Below, one piece after another: positions 52,288 to 60,081 of a DNA stretch of 64,000 nucleotides (positions are counted from its first letter, which is position 1; the number at the start of each line of letters is the position of its first letter). The position numbers and the translations under genes are program-made. This stretch comes from Adlercreutzia equolifaciens (GTDB taxonomy: Bacteria > Actinomycetota > Coriobacteriia > Coriobacteriales > Eggerthellaceae). The stretch covers positions 558,001-622,000 of the forward strand of contig NZ_JARFIK010000002.1 of assembly GCF_029076695.1 (NCBI RefSeq), read 5' to 3'. The notes under the pieces were generated by a model. That model was not told the DNA's origin, did no database searches, and was given only the letters and a program-made list of their open reading frames with translations.

Positions 52288-53874
52288 ATGGCTGTTTACC
52301 CTGGAAAAGAAATTGAACGCGATGCCGCCTGCGCGGCTTGCGCCGTGGCGCCGGTCGATGCTGCGGTCGCAGCGTGGGATGGTCCAGCGGCGCGTATTGC
52401 AGCCGTGGATGCGGAAAGCCCTGCCGACGACGCAGGGTTCGAGCCCGGCTGCTACCTTACCAGCGTGGACGGCGCGCCTCTGCGCGACATCATCGATTGG
52501 CGCTGGCTTTCCGCCGACGACGTTATCACCGTGGGCTACATCGACCTTGACGGTGAGGCGGGGGAGGTGGAGCTGGAGCGTTATCCCGGCGAGGACTGGG
52601 GCTTTACCTTCGACGGCGTGCTCTTCGACCGCGTGAAGCTCTGCCGCAACGCCTGCATCTTCTGCTTCATGCGCCAGCTGCCCGACGACGCCCGCGCCTC
52701 GCTTTCCCTGCGCGACGACGACTTCCGCCTCAGTTTCCTCTCGGGCACCTTCGTCACGCTGACGAACCTGAAGTCCGAGGACGAGGCTCGCATCATCGAG
52801 CAGCACATCAGCCCTTTGCGCGTGAGTTTGCACGCCAGCAACCCCGATCTGCGCCGTCGCATGATCGGTCGCCATGCCCAGCACGGCCTTGACGCGCTGG
52901 ATCGCCTGCTGGACGCGGGCATCCAGGCCCACGCGCAAATTGTGCTCATGCCCGGCATCAACGACGGCGACGCCCTGCGCGAGACGCTGGAATGGGCCTG
53001 GGAGCGCCCGGGCTTGAGTGGCGTGGGCATCGTGCCCCTCGGCTTCACCAAGCACCAGACCGAGCTCCACGAGAGTTTCACCACGCCCGAGGCGGCCCGC
53101 GGCGTCATCGAAGTCATCCGCCCCTTCCAGGAGCGCGCCCGCGCCGAGCGCGGCACCCCCTGGGTCTTCGCCGCCGACGAGTTCTATGTGAACGCTTTCG
53201 GTGTGGACACCCCTGAGCACATCCCGCCCGCCAGCGACTACGGTGACTACGAGATGTTCGAGGACGGCATCGGCATCGTCCGCAGCTACGTCGACGAGTT
53301 CAACGAAGCCGTCGCGAGCGGCTTGGCCGCAAGCACCGCCGAGGCCCTCAAGACCGCCGGCCTCGCCGCCCGCTACATCATCGGCGAAGCCATGCAGCCC
53401 TTCCTCGACGCCATGATTGCCAAAAGCCCCTTAGCCGGCCACCTGATCCCCCTTACGGTGAAGAACGACTACTTCGGCGGCAACGTAAACGTAACCGGCC
53501 TCCTCTGCGCCTGCGACATCGAGAAGGCAATAAAGGAAGAGCAAGCCGCCAAAATCTCAACCACGGCAGAGTCCGGCGGAGACACGGGGTGCCCTGACCG
53601 AGCGAGTTCCGCAGCGACTGAAACAGCCCAGTGGGCTGTTTCACCAAGCGAGGACTGTTTGAGCGAATCAGGGTACCCCGTGGCTCCGCCTCCCGGTGAG
53701 CCTCAGCTTTTCCTCCTCCCAAGGGTGATTCTGAATGACAACGGCGTGACGCTTGACGATGCTACCGTGCAGGATATGGAAACGGAGACGGCGACCCGTA
53801 TACACGTGGTATCCTGTAACCCACTGGATTTTCTTCCTGAGATCATCGCGCTGGCCGCCCCGCCGGCGCTGTAA
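52288..53874 (+). CDS. DUF512 radical-SAM-like protein with an in-frame palindromic repeat
   Basis: A 528-residue protein of the DUF512 family. It has a PDZ-like N-terminus (about 25-100: GFEPGCYLTSVDGAPLRDII), a CxxxCxxC cluster motif in KLCRNACIFCFMRQLP, and a TIM-barrel-like middle. NDYFGGNVNVTGLLCACDIE opens the DUF512 C-terminus. The family's function is not established. Residues about 430-468 (GDTGCPDRASSAATETAQWA and onward to APPPG) are encoded by a 116-bp family II palindrome at 53575-53690. After it the normal C-terminus resumes (LFLLPRVILNDNGVTLDD). The gene sits between ispH and der, a common context for this family. Confidence 0.88.
   Translation: MAVYPGKEIERDAACAACAVAPVDAAVAAWDGPAARIAAVDAESPADDAGFEPGCYLTSVDGAPLRDIIDWRWLSADDVITVGYIDLDGEAGEVELERYPGEDWGFTFDGVLFDRVKLCRNACIFCFMRQLPDDARASLSLRDDDFRLSFLSGTFVTLTNLKSEDEARIIEQHISPLRVSLHASNPDLRRRMIGRHAQHGLDALDRLLDAGIQAHAQIVLMPGINDGDALRETLEWAWERPGLSGVGIVPLGFTKHQTELHESFTTPEAARGVIEVIRPFQERARAERGTPWVFAADEFYVNAFGVDTPEHIPPASDYGDYEMFEDGIGIVRSYVDEFNEAVASGLAASTAEALKTAGLAARYIIGEAMQPFLDAMIAKSPLAGHLIPLTVKNDYFGGNVNVTGLLCACDIEKAIKEEQAAKISTTAESGGDTGCPDRASSAATETAQWAVSPSEDCLSESGYPVAPPPGEPQLFLLPRVILNDNGVTLDDATVQDMETETATRIHVVSCNPLDFLPEIIALAAPPAL
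53575..53690 (-). repeat. Palindromic repeat, family II copy d, inside the DUF512 gene
   Basis: The reverse complement nearly matches copy b end to end, with the same length (116 bp), the same outer arms (GGCGGAGCCACGGGGTACCC) and a core of GAAACAGCCCA/TGGGCTGTTTC. It is read through in frame by the DUF512 gene. Confidence 0.88.
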
Positions 53875-53893
53875 GAAACGCGAGGAACACATC

Positions 53894-55207
53894 ATGGCTC
53901 TTCCCATCGTCGCCATCGTGGGCCGCCCCAACGTGGGCAAGTCCACCTTGGTCAACCGCATCGCCCAAACCGGCGATGCCATCGTGCACGAAATGCGCGG
54001 CGTCACCCGCGACCGCAGCTACCACAAGGCCGACTGGAACGGCATGGAGTTCATGCTCATCGACACCGGCGGTATCGAAATGGGCAACGAGGACGCCTTC
54101 CAGGGCTCCATCCGCGCCCAGGCCTTCGAGGCCACGCGCGAGGCCGACGTCATCATCTTCCTGGTGGACGGCAAAACCGGCATCAACGCCGACGACGAAG
54201 AAGTGGCGCGCATTCTGCAGAAGTCCGGCAAGCCGGTGTTCCCCGTGGTGAACAAGATGGACAACCCGGCGCGCATGGACGAGGTGTGGGAGTTCTACGC
54301 CCTGGGTCTGGGCGATCCGTGGCCCGTTTCCGCTCAGCACGGCAGCGGCACGGGCGACTTGCTCGACGACGTAGTGAACGTGCTGCGCAAGACCGACTGG
54401 ACGCCGGAAGAGGAAGTAGATGCCATCAACGTGGCCATCATCGGCCGTCCGAACGCCGGCAAGTCCTCGCTTACCAACAAGCTGACCAACAACGATCGCT
54501 CCATCGTGTCCGACGTGGCCGGCACCACCCGCGATGCCATCGACACGCTGGTGGAGCACGACGGCACCATGTACCGCATCGTGGACACGGCGGGTCTGCG
54601 CCGCAAGAGCCAGATCGACGAGGACGTGGAGTACTACGGCTTCGTGCGCGCCATGCGTGCCATCGACCGCGCCGATGTGGCGCTGCTGGTCATCGACGGC
54701 ACCCTGGGCCTCACCAACGAGGACCAGCGCGTGGCCGGCTACGCCGCCGAGCGCGGATGCGCCATGGTCATCGTGCTCAACAAGTGGGACATCGTAGAGG
54801 GCCCCGAGGCCAAGGAGAAGATCCGCGAGCGCATTGCCGACCGCATGACCTTCGTGGGCTATGCCCCGGTTATTGCCATCAGCGCGCTGACGGGCAAGAA
54901 GGTCGACCGCATCTGGGACGCCATCGACTCGGTGTACGCCAACTACAGCCGTACCATTCCCACCAACCAGCTGAACAGCTGGCTGGCGGGTATTCGCGAG
55001 ACAGGCCACACCGTATCCAAGGGCAAAGCCATCCTGCGCATGAAGTACGTCACGCAGACGGGAACCTGCCCGCCGCACTTCACCTTCTTCGTGAACCGTC
55101 CCGATGTCGTGGACGATAACTACGAGCGCTACCTGGAGAATCGCATGCGCGAGGCCTTCGACCTCACCGGTACGCCCATCCGCCTGAAGTTCAAGAAGAA
55201 AGACTAG
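53894..55207 (+). CDS. der: Ribosome-assembly GTPase Der (EngA)
   Basis: A 437-residue GTPase with two tandem G domains and a C-terminal KH-like domain, required for 50S assembly. G1 motifs are GRPNVGKSTLVNRI (about 8-21) and GRPNAGKSSLTNKL (about 184-197). G3 motifs are DTGGIE and DTAGLRRKSQ, and G4 motifs are NKMD and NKWD. The KH domain ends with TGTPIRLKFKKKD. Start: ATG at 53894 with GAGGAA upstream; a longer frame to 53753 lies inside the DUF512 gene and is not used. Confidence 0.97.
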   Translation: MALPIVAIVGRPNVGKSTLVNRIAQTGDAIVHEMRGVTRDRSYHKADWNGMEFMLIDTGGIEMGNEDAFQGSIRAQAFEATREADVIIFLVDGKTGINADDEEVARILQKSGKPVFPVVNKMDNPARMDEVWEFYALGLGDPWPVSAQHGSGTGDLLDDVVNVLRKTDWTPEEEVDAINVAIIGRPNAGKSSLTNKLTNNDRSIVSDVAGTTRDAIDTLVEHDGTMYRIVDTAGLRRKSQIDEDVEYYGFVRAMRAIDRADVALLVIDGTLGLTNEDQRVAGYAAERGCAMVIVLNKWDIVEGPEAKEKIRERIADRMTFVGYAPVIAISALTGKKVDRIWDAIDSVYANYSRTIPTNQLNSWLAGIRETGHTVSKGKAILRMKYVTQTGTCPPHFTFFVNRPDVVDDNYERYLENRMREAFDLTGTPIRLKFKKKD

Positions 55208-55210
55208 TCC

Positions 55211-55909
55211 ATGATCGTTCTCGGCTATCTTGTCCTTACCTTCGTCGTCACGTTCCTGCTCGGCTCCATTCCCTGGGGCGTTATCGTCTCCAAGCTGGCC
55301 TACAAGAAGGACCTGCGCGATGAGGGCTCCGGCAACATCGGCACCACCAACGCCATGCGCACCCTGGGCAAAGCCGGGGGAGCGGCGGTGTTCGTGCTCG
55401 ACTTCGGCAAGGGTCTGCTGGCGGGCTGGCTGGCGGTGTGGGTCATCGCTCCGATGGTGGCCGCCCTTCCCGCTGACCTGGCGGTGAGCGACGGGCTCTA
55501 CGGGGCTTTCGCCACCCCGGCGCTGAACGCCGTGACGCTGGTGGCGGCCCTGGCCTTCGCCGGCTGCACCTTGGGTCATGTGTTCAGCCCTTGGCTCGGC
55601 TGGCACGGCGGCAAGGGCATTGCCGTGGCGGCTGCCTGCCTGGTGTTCGTCTACGGGCCCGTGGGCTTTCTCATCGAGATCATCGTCTTCGCCCTCGGCA
55701 TTGCGCTGACGCGCTGCGTGTCCGTGGGCTCCCTGGCCGCCGCCGTGGTCTGCCCGCTGCTGGGCCTCTACTATTACGGCCTGGGCGGTCACTGGGTGGC
55801 CTGGCTCATCATCACGGCCACCGCCGCCGTGGTTATCTGGGCCCACCGCGAGAACATCGCCCGCCTGCGCGCCGGCACCGAAAACAAGATTGGAAGCAAG
55901 AAGAAGTAG
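55211..55909 (+). CDS. plsY: Acyl-phosphate glycerol-3-phosphate acyltransferase PlsY
   Basis: A 232-residue membrane enzyme that transfers acyl from acyl-phosphate to glycerol-3-phosphate, opening phospholipid synthesis. Motifs: GSIPWGVIVSKLAYKKDLRD, GSGNIGTTNAMRTLGK, GHVFSPWLGWHGGKGIAVA. About five to seven hydrophobic segments. A loop of about 20 residues (ALPADLAVSDGLYGAFATPA) is inserted between helices. It follows der by 3 nt and precedes gpsA, the enzyme supplying its substrate. Confidence 0.95.
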   Translation: MIVLGYLVLTFVVTFLLGSIPWGVIVSKLAYKKDLRDEGSGNIGTTNAMRTLGKAGGAAVFVLDFGKGLLAGWLAVWVIAPMVAALPADLAVSDGLYGAFATPALNAVTLVAALAFAGCTLGHVFSPWLGWHGGKGIAVAAACLVFVYGPVGFLIEIIVFALGIALTRCVSVGSLAAAVVCPLLGLYYYGLGGHWVAWLIITATAAVVIWAHRENIARLRAGTENKIGSKKK

Positions 55910-55940
55910 CCGTTAGCGTTCTGCTTTAGTTGAGTTCGAC

Positions 55941-56050
55941 GGGGACGCGGGGTGCCCCGACCGAGCGAGTTCCGCAGCGACTGAAACAGCCCAGTGGGCT
56001 GTTTCACCAAGCGAGGACTGTTTGAGCGAATCGGGGTACCCCGTGGCCCC
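55941..56050 (-). repeat. Palindromic repeat, family II copy e
   Basis: Outer arms GCGGGGTGCCCCGA and TCGGGGTACCCCGT pair across a core GAAACAGCCCA/TGGGCTGTTTC. It has the same orientation as copy d. It lies between plsY and gpsA. Confidence 0.86.
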
Positions 56051-56079
56051 GTCCCCCGAAGACTTGCAAGGAGAATCTC

Positions 56080-57078
56080 ATGAACGTAGCAGTTATCGGA
56101 GCAGGCAGCTGGGGCACGGCGCTGGCACTCGTGCTGGCCGAGGCCGGTCACGACGTCATGCTGTGGGCGCGCACGCCCGAGGTGGCCGAGGCCATCAACG
56201 CCGATCACCGCAACCCGCGCTACCTGTCCGACTACCGACTGCCCGCGTGCATCCGCGCCACCAGCAACTACGCCGAGGCCGTGGAGGGCGCCGAAGCGGT
56301 GGTCATCGTCACGCCGTCGGCAGCGCTGCGCTCGGTGGCGGCCGACCTGCGCACGCTCATTGCTCCCGAAACCCCCATCGTCATCTGCTCGAAGGGCGTG
56401 GAGGAGGAGACGGGGCTGCTGCCCATCGACACCTTCGCCGACGAACTGGGCAATCCGGATCGCTTCGCCGTGCTGTCCGGCCCCACCCACGCCGAAGAGG
56501 TCATCTGCCGCAAGCCCTCGGCGGCGGTAGTGGCCAGCACCCATGAGGAGACCGCTCTGTTCTTCCGCGACCTGTTCGCCACGCGGGCCTTCCGCACCTA
56601 CACCTCCGATGATCCGGTGGGTGTGGAGCTGTGCGCGGCGTTCAAGAACGTCATTGCCATTGCCGTGGGCGTGTCCTACGGTATGGGCTTTGGCGACAAC
56701 ACGGCGGCGCTGCTCATTACGCGCGGTCTGGCCGAGATGAGCCGCATGGTGGTGGCCTGCGGCGGTCAGGCGCTCACCTGCATGGGCCTGGGCGGTGCGG
56801 GCGACATGGTGGTTACCTGCATGTCCCAGCATTCGCGCAACCGCCGTTTCGGCGAGCAGTACGTGGCCCGCGGCCTTACCCTGGCCGACTTCACGGCCCA
56901 GACCCACATGGTGGTGGAGGGGGCCATTGCCTGCAAAACGCTTAAAACCTTGGAAGAGCGCTATCAGGTGGAGCTGCCCCTGACGGACACGGTGCGCAGC
57001 GTGGTGTGGGAACAGGTTCCGCCCCGCGAGGCCGCAGCAGCTCTCATCGATCGCCCGCTCAAGGCGGAGTTCTACTAA
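56080..57078 (+). CDS. gpsA: Glycerol-3-phosphate dehydrogenase (NAD(P)+)
   Basis: A 332-residue cytosolic enzyme that makes sn-glycerol-3-phosphate for PlsY. The N-terminus NVAVIGAGSWGTALALVLAE is the dinucleotide fold. LSGPTHAEEV, the catalytic-Lys region AAFKNVIAIAVGVSYGMGFG, and GLGGAGDMVVTCMSQHSRNR with the substrate Arg are present. CAAGGAG precedes the ATG. Confidence 0.97.
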   Translation: MNVAVIGAGSWGTALALVLAEAGHDVMLWARTPEVAEAINADHRNPRYLSDYRLPACIRATSNYAEAVEGAEAVVIVTPSAALRSVAADLRTLIAPETPIVICSKGVEEETGLLPIDTFADELGNPDRFAVLSGPTHAEEVICRKPSAAVVASTHEETALFFRDLFATRAFRTYTSDDPVGVELCAAFKNVIAIAVGVSYGMGFGDNTAALLITRGLAEMSRMVVACGGQALTCMGLGGAGDMVVTCMSQHSRNRRFGEQYVARGLTLADFTAQTHMVVEGAIACKTLKTLEERYQVELPLTDTVRSVVWEQVPPREAAAALIDRPLKAEFY

Positions 57079-57473
57079 GCAACGCTTATTGTTCACCTGC
57101 ATTATCAGGTTTCGCCTGGTAAACGAAGTGCATACGCGGATTTAACCGAAAGGCCTTCCTTGTTTCCTTGGAGCAGGGGAGGCTTTATTGTTGTCATCAG
57201 CCGATCGGAAGGGATGAGCGGCAAATCTGAGAGGATGGCAAGGCAGCCTTGCCGTATACGAAAGCCTTTCATGGACCGCAAGCAACCGTCCCGCACCGTT
57301 CAGCTCCTTGACAACCTATCCCGAGCTTCCGTCGCACCGTCTCCTGCGTGAACCCTCCTCTCTCCTCTCTCTCAAACCCTCGCGGCGGAAACCAAGACCA
57401 TGCGCACGTTCCCCTTCTCCTCCGTGCGTATTGAGCAAGCTCCTCCGGTTCCCCTGCCGGAGGAGCTTTTTTT
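57079..57473 (+). other. Intergenic region ending in a strong orphan terminator, possible small RNA
   Basis: No convincing gene in about 400 nt. The terminator at 57438-57473 reads on the + strand although the last + gene ends 360 nt earlier. Several short stems occur, such as GGCAAGG/CCTTGCC near 57237-57253. A 26-codon open frame (57271-57351, starting MDRKQPSRTVQLLDNLSR) is present but without a clear ribosome binding site. Confidence 0.4.
57438..57473 (+). terminator. Strong intrinsic terminator without an obvious gene
   Basis: AGCTCCTCCGG (57438-57448) and CCGGAGGAGCT (57457-57467) form a perfect 11-bp stem with an 8-nt loop, followed by TTTTTT. Confidence 0.88.
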
Positions 57474-57487
57474 ATGCGTCGGCCGCC

Positions 57488-57964
57488 TTAGGAATGGGCT
57501 GGAGCTTCCAGATGAAGGAGCGCGCGCGCCACGGCGGCCGCCTGGCCGCTGCCCAGGGGCTTGCCCGTAGCGCTTACGACGCGATGGATGGGCACCAAAA
57601 GGGGAGTGGGGCACTTCTTGAGGGCGGCTCCTACGGCGCGAAACGAATCGGGAGCACCGAGGGTTTCGGCCAGATCGCGGGCCGTGCGCGTTTGACCGTA
57701 GGGGATATTCGCCACGGCACGCCACACTTGCTGCTGAAACGCTGTGCCGGCCAGCTTACAGGGCACGGTGAAGGCGGTGCGCTTGCCGGCCAGGTATTCC
57801 ATGATCTCGTTGGCGGCCTGGGTGGTAAGGGCGCAGGGCTTGCGAAGCCCCGGCAGAGAAGACTCGCCGAGGATGACCGCGGTGACGGCGGTGCCGTTGC
57901 TGCCGATGGTGATGGGGCCGAAGGTGGTGGGATAGGTGTAGAACGTGCGCGCATCGGAGGGCAT
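57488..57964 (-). CDS. Alkyltransferase-like protein (Ogt/AGT family) lacking the catalytic cysteine
   Basis: A 158-residue member of the O6-alkylguanine-DNA alkyltransferase family. The DNA-binding helix-turn-helix is GTAFQQQVWRAVANIPYGQT (about residues 71-90), and the arginine finger is kept in SFRAVGAALKK. The active-site PCHR is replaced by VPIHRVV, so Ile stands where the alkyl-accepting Cys should be. The preceding NP hinge reads KCP. Alkyltransferase-like (ATL) proteins have Trp or Ala at this site and bind, but do not repair, alkylated DNA; this may be an unusual ATL. Start: ATG at 57964 with AAAGGTGG upstream; stop TAA. Confidence 0.85.
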   Translation of the reverse strand: MPSDARTFYTYPTTFGPITIGSNGTAVTAVILGESSLPGLRKPCALTTQAANEIMEYLAGKRTAFTVPCKLAGTAFQQQVWRAVANIPYGQTRTARDLAETLGAPDSFRAVGAALKKCPTPLLVPIHRVVSATGKPLGSGQAAAVARALLHLEAPAHS

Positions 57965-58013
57965 CGACGACCACCTTTCTGCTCCTGGCGTGAGCGTTTG
58001 CCGCTGTCGCTTT

Positions 58014-58050
58014 ATTATACGGCCTTGACGTCGGGTCAAACCTGTAGAAT
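58014..58050. promoter_or_regulatory. Divergent promoter region with palindrome TTGAC-N5-GTCAA
   Basis: A perfect inverted repeat TTGAC-GTCGG-GTCAA (58025-58039) lies between TATAAT on the minus strand (58019-58014) and TAGAAT on the + strand (58045-58050). Each half could be a -35, though with a short 14-bp spacer. It may be an operator shared by the alkyltransferase-like gene and rpe. Confidence 0.4.
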
Positions 58051-58085
58051 GGGGCCATCGGAATTCCGCGAGCAAGGACGGCCTT

Positions 58086-58790
58086 ATGTTTCAACCGGTG
58101 AAGATTGCCCCTTCCATTCTGTCCGCCAACTTCATGGATCTCGGTGCCGACATTGCGCTCATCGAGCGCGCCGGCGCGGCGTTCGTCCACATCGACGTCA
58201 TGGACGGCCATTTCGTGCCCAACCTGACTATGGGCGTACCGCTGCTCAAGCAGCTGAAGCCGGCCACCAGCCTGGTGTGCGATGTGCACCTCATGATCGA
58301 CAATCCGCTGGTGGAGTTGCCCTGGTTCATCGATGCCGGCGCCGATCTGCTCAATGTGCACGTCGAGGCCTTAAGCGAGGCCGATCTGGTGCGCGCCATC
58401 GCCCAAATCCACGAAGCGGGTCTGCTGGCTGCGGCGGCCTTGAAGCCGAAGACGCCGGCATCGGCGCTGGCGCCGGTTATTGGCGATCTGGATATGGCCC
58501 TGGTCATGTCCGTGGAGCCGGGTTTCTCGGGACAAAGCTATATAGCCGGTTCCGAGGCCAAGGTGGCCGAGGTGGCCGCCATGGCCCGGGCTGCCGGCAA
58601 CGAGGCCATGCTCATCCAGGTGGATGGCGGCATCGGCACCGCTACGGCCCCCTTGGTGGCGGCTGCCGGCGCTGACGTGCTCGTGTGCGGCAATGCCGTC
58701 TTCGCCGCGCCTGACCCCGCCGAGGCCCTGGCGGCCGTGCGCGATGCCGCCGATGCGGCGCGCTTGGCTGCTTTGGACGCCTGCGCCTAG
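58086..58790 (+). CDS. rpe: Ribulose-phosphate 3-epimerase
   Basis: A 234-residue TIM-barrel enzyme that interconverts ribulose-5-phosphate and xylulose-5-phosphate in the pentose phosphate pathway. Motifs: IAPSILSANFMDLGADI, FVHIDVMDGHFVPNLT (metal-binding His and Asp), LVMSVEPGFSGQSYI, and QVDGGIGTATAPLVAAAGAD. The length is normal, with a short Ala-rich C-terminal helix. Confidence 0.96.
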   Translation: MFQPVKIAPSILSANFMDLGADIALIERAGAAFVHIDVMDGHFVPNLTMGVPLLKQLKPATSLVCDVHLMIDNPLVELPWFIDAGADLLNVHVEALSEADLVRAIAQIHEAGLLAAAALKPKTPASALAPVIGDLDMALVMSVEPGFSGQSYIAGSEAKVAEVAAMARAAGNEAMLIQVDGGIGTATAPLVAAAGADVLVCGNAVFAAPDPAEALAAVRDAADAARLAALDACA

Positions 58791-58867
58791 GCGGCTCGAG
58801 CGGCTCCGTCCGCCCGAACGCGACGCTGCTCGCCATAGGTACCAATAGAACGAGGAGACATCCTATC

Positions 58868-60073
58868 GTGACCGATCAAGCATCTGATTCCTTTATCTAT
58901 CTCGACTATGCCGCCACGGCGCCGTTGTGCGAAGAGGCGGCTCTGGCCATGGAGCCCTTCCAGGTGGCCGGCCCCATGAACCTGGCGGTGAACGCCAACG
59001 CCAATGCGCTCTATCGGCTGGGTCGCGGTGCCTTCGATCTGATGGAAAACGCACGTCGCCGCGTGGCTCGGGCCTTGGGGGCGCGTCGCCCCGATGAGAT
59101 CGTCTTCACCTCGGGCGCCACCGAGGCCGACGATGCGGCGCTCTTCGGGCTGGTGCGCGGTGCGGCCCAGCAACGGCGCCTGGCCGGCCAGGGGGATCGC
59201 CCGCTGCACGTCATCACCTCGGCCATCGAGCACGATGCCGTGCTGGCCCCCTGCAAGCGTCTGGAGGCCGAAGGGGTGAGCGTCACTTATCTGCGCCCCA
59301 ATCGCGATGGCTTCGTGGAGGTGCGCGCCTTGGAAGCCGCCCTTACCGAGGATACCGTGCTCGTGTCGGTGCAGGCGGCCAACTCCGAGGTAGGCTCCAT
59401 TCAGCCCATTCGCGAGCTGGCAGCCGTGGCCCACGAGGCTGGGGCTCTGTTCCATACCGACGCTGTTCAGGCTCTGGGCAAGACGCCGCTCGATCTTCAG
59501 CAGCTGGATGTGGACGCGGCCTCCTTCTCGGCCCACAAGATTGGCGGCCCTAAAGGGGTGGGCGCCCTCTATCTGCGCGCCCGCACGCCTTTCGAGGCGT
59601 TTTTGCTGGGCGGCGGCCAGGAATCGGGACGGCGGAGCGGAACGCAGAATGTAGCCGGCATCGAGGGCTTTGCGGCAGCGCTCGAGGCCGTGCAGGCGGC
59701 TCAGGAGGAAGAGTCCGGGCGCCTGCGCGCGCTGCGCGACACGCTCTATGCCGAGATCATGCCCCTCGATGGCGTGCAGGCCACGGTGGACGTGGAGGCG
59801 GGCAGCGAGGATTATCTGCCCAACATCGTTCATCTTCTCGCCGACAACCTGGAAAGCGAGACCATGGTGCTGCGCTTCGACCAGCTGGGACTGTGCGTGG
59901 CCGGGGGCAGCGCCTGCTCGTCGCACTCGCTGGAGCCGAGCCATGTGTTGAAGGCCATGGGCGTCACGGGCGACGAGGCCTACAACGCTCTGCGCGTCTC
60001 TATGGGCCGCTATACCACGCGCGCCGACGTCGAGGCTTTTCTCGAGGCGCTGAAAAAAGTTCTGAACTGGTAG
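58868..60073 (+). CDS. Cysteine desulfurase, NifS/IscS family
   Basis: A 401-residue PLP enzyme that takes sulfur from cysteine as a persulfide for Fe-S clusters and tRNA thiolation. N-terminal YLDYAATAPLCEEAA, the PLP-contact SAIEHDAVLAP, the Schiff-base Lys in SAHKIGGPKGVGALY, GGGQESGRRSGTQNV, and the active Cys in GGSACSSHSLEPSHVL. It is closest to the NifS/IscS class by this Cys loop. GTG start with GAGGAG upstream. No iscU or mnmA gene is adjacent. Confidence 0.94.
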   Translation: MTDQASDSFIYLDYAATAPLCEEAALAMEPFQVAGPMNLAVNANANALYRLGRGAFDLMENARRRVARALGARRPDEIVFTSGATEADDAALFGLVRGAAQQRRLAGQGDRPLHVITSAIEHDAVLAPCKRLEAEGVSVTYLRPNRDGFVEVRALEAALTEDTVLVSVQAANSEVGSIQPIRELAAVAHEAGALFHTDAVQALGKTPLDLQQLDVDAASFSAHKIGGPKGVGALYLRARTPFEAFLLGGGQESGRRSGTQNVAGIEGFAAALEAVQAAQEEESGRLRALRDTLYAEIMPLDGVQATVDVEAGSEDYLPNIVHLLADNLESETMVLRFDQLGLCVAGGSACSSHSLEPSHVLKAMGVTGDEAYNALRVSMGRYTTRADVEAFLEALKKVLNW

Positions 60074-60081
60074 GAGAAGCT

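Noticed and set aside
53753-53893. N-terminal extension of Der by 47 residues
   Set aside because: The extension lies inside the DUF512 coding sequence and is Arg/Trp rich. ATG 53894 has a ribosome binding site and gives the conserved Der start.
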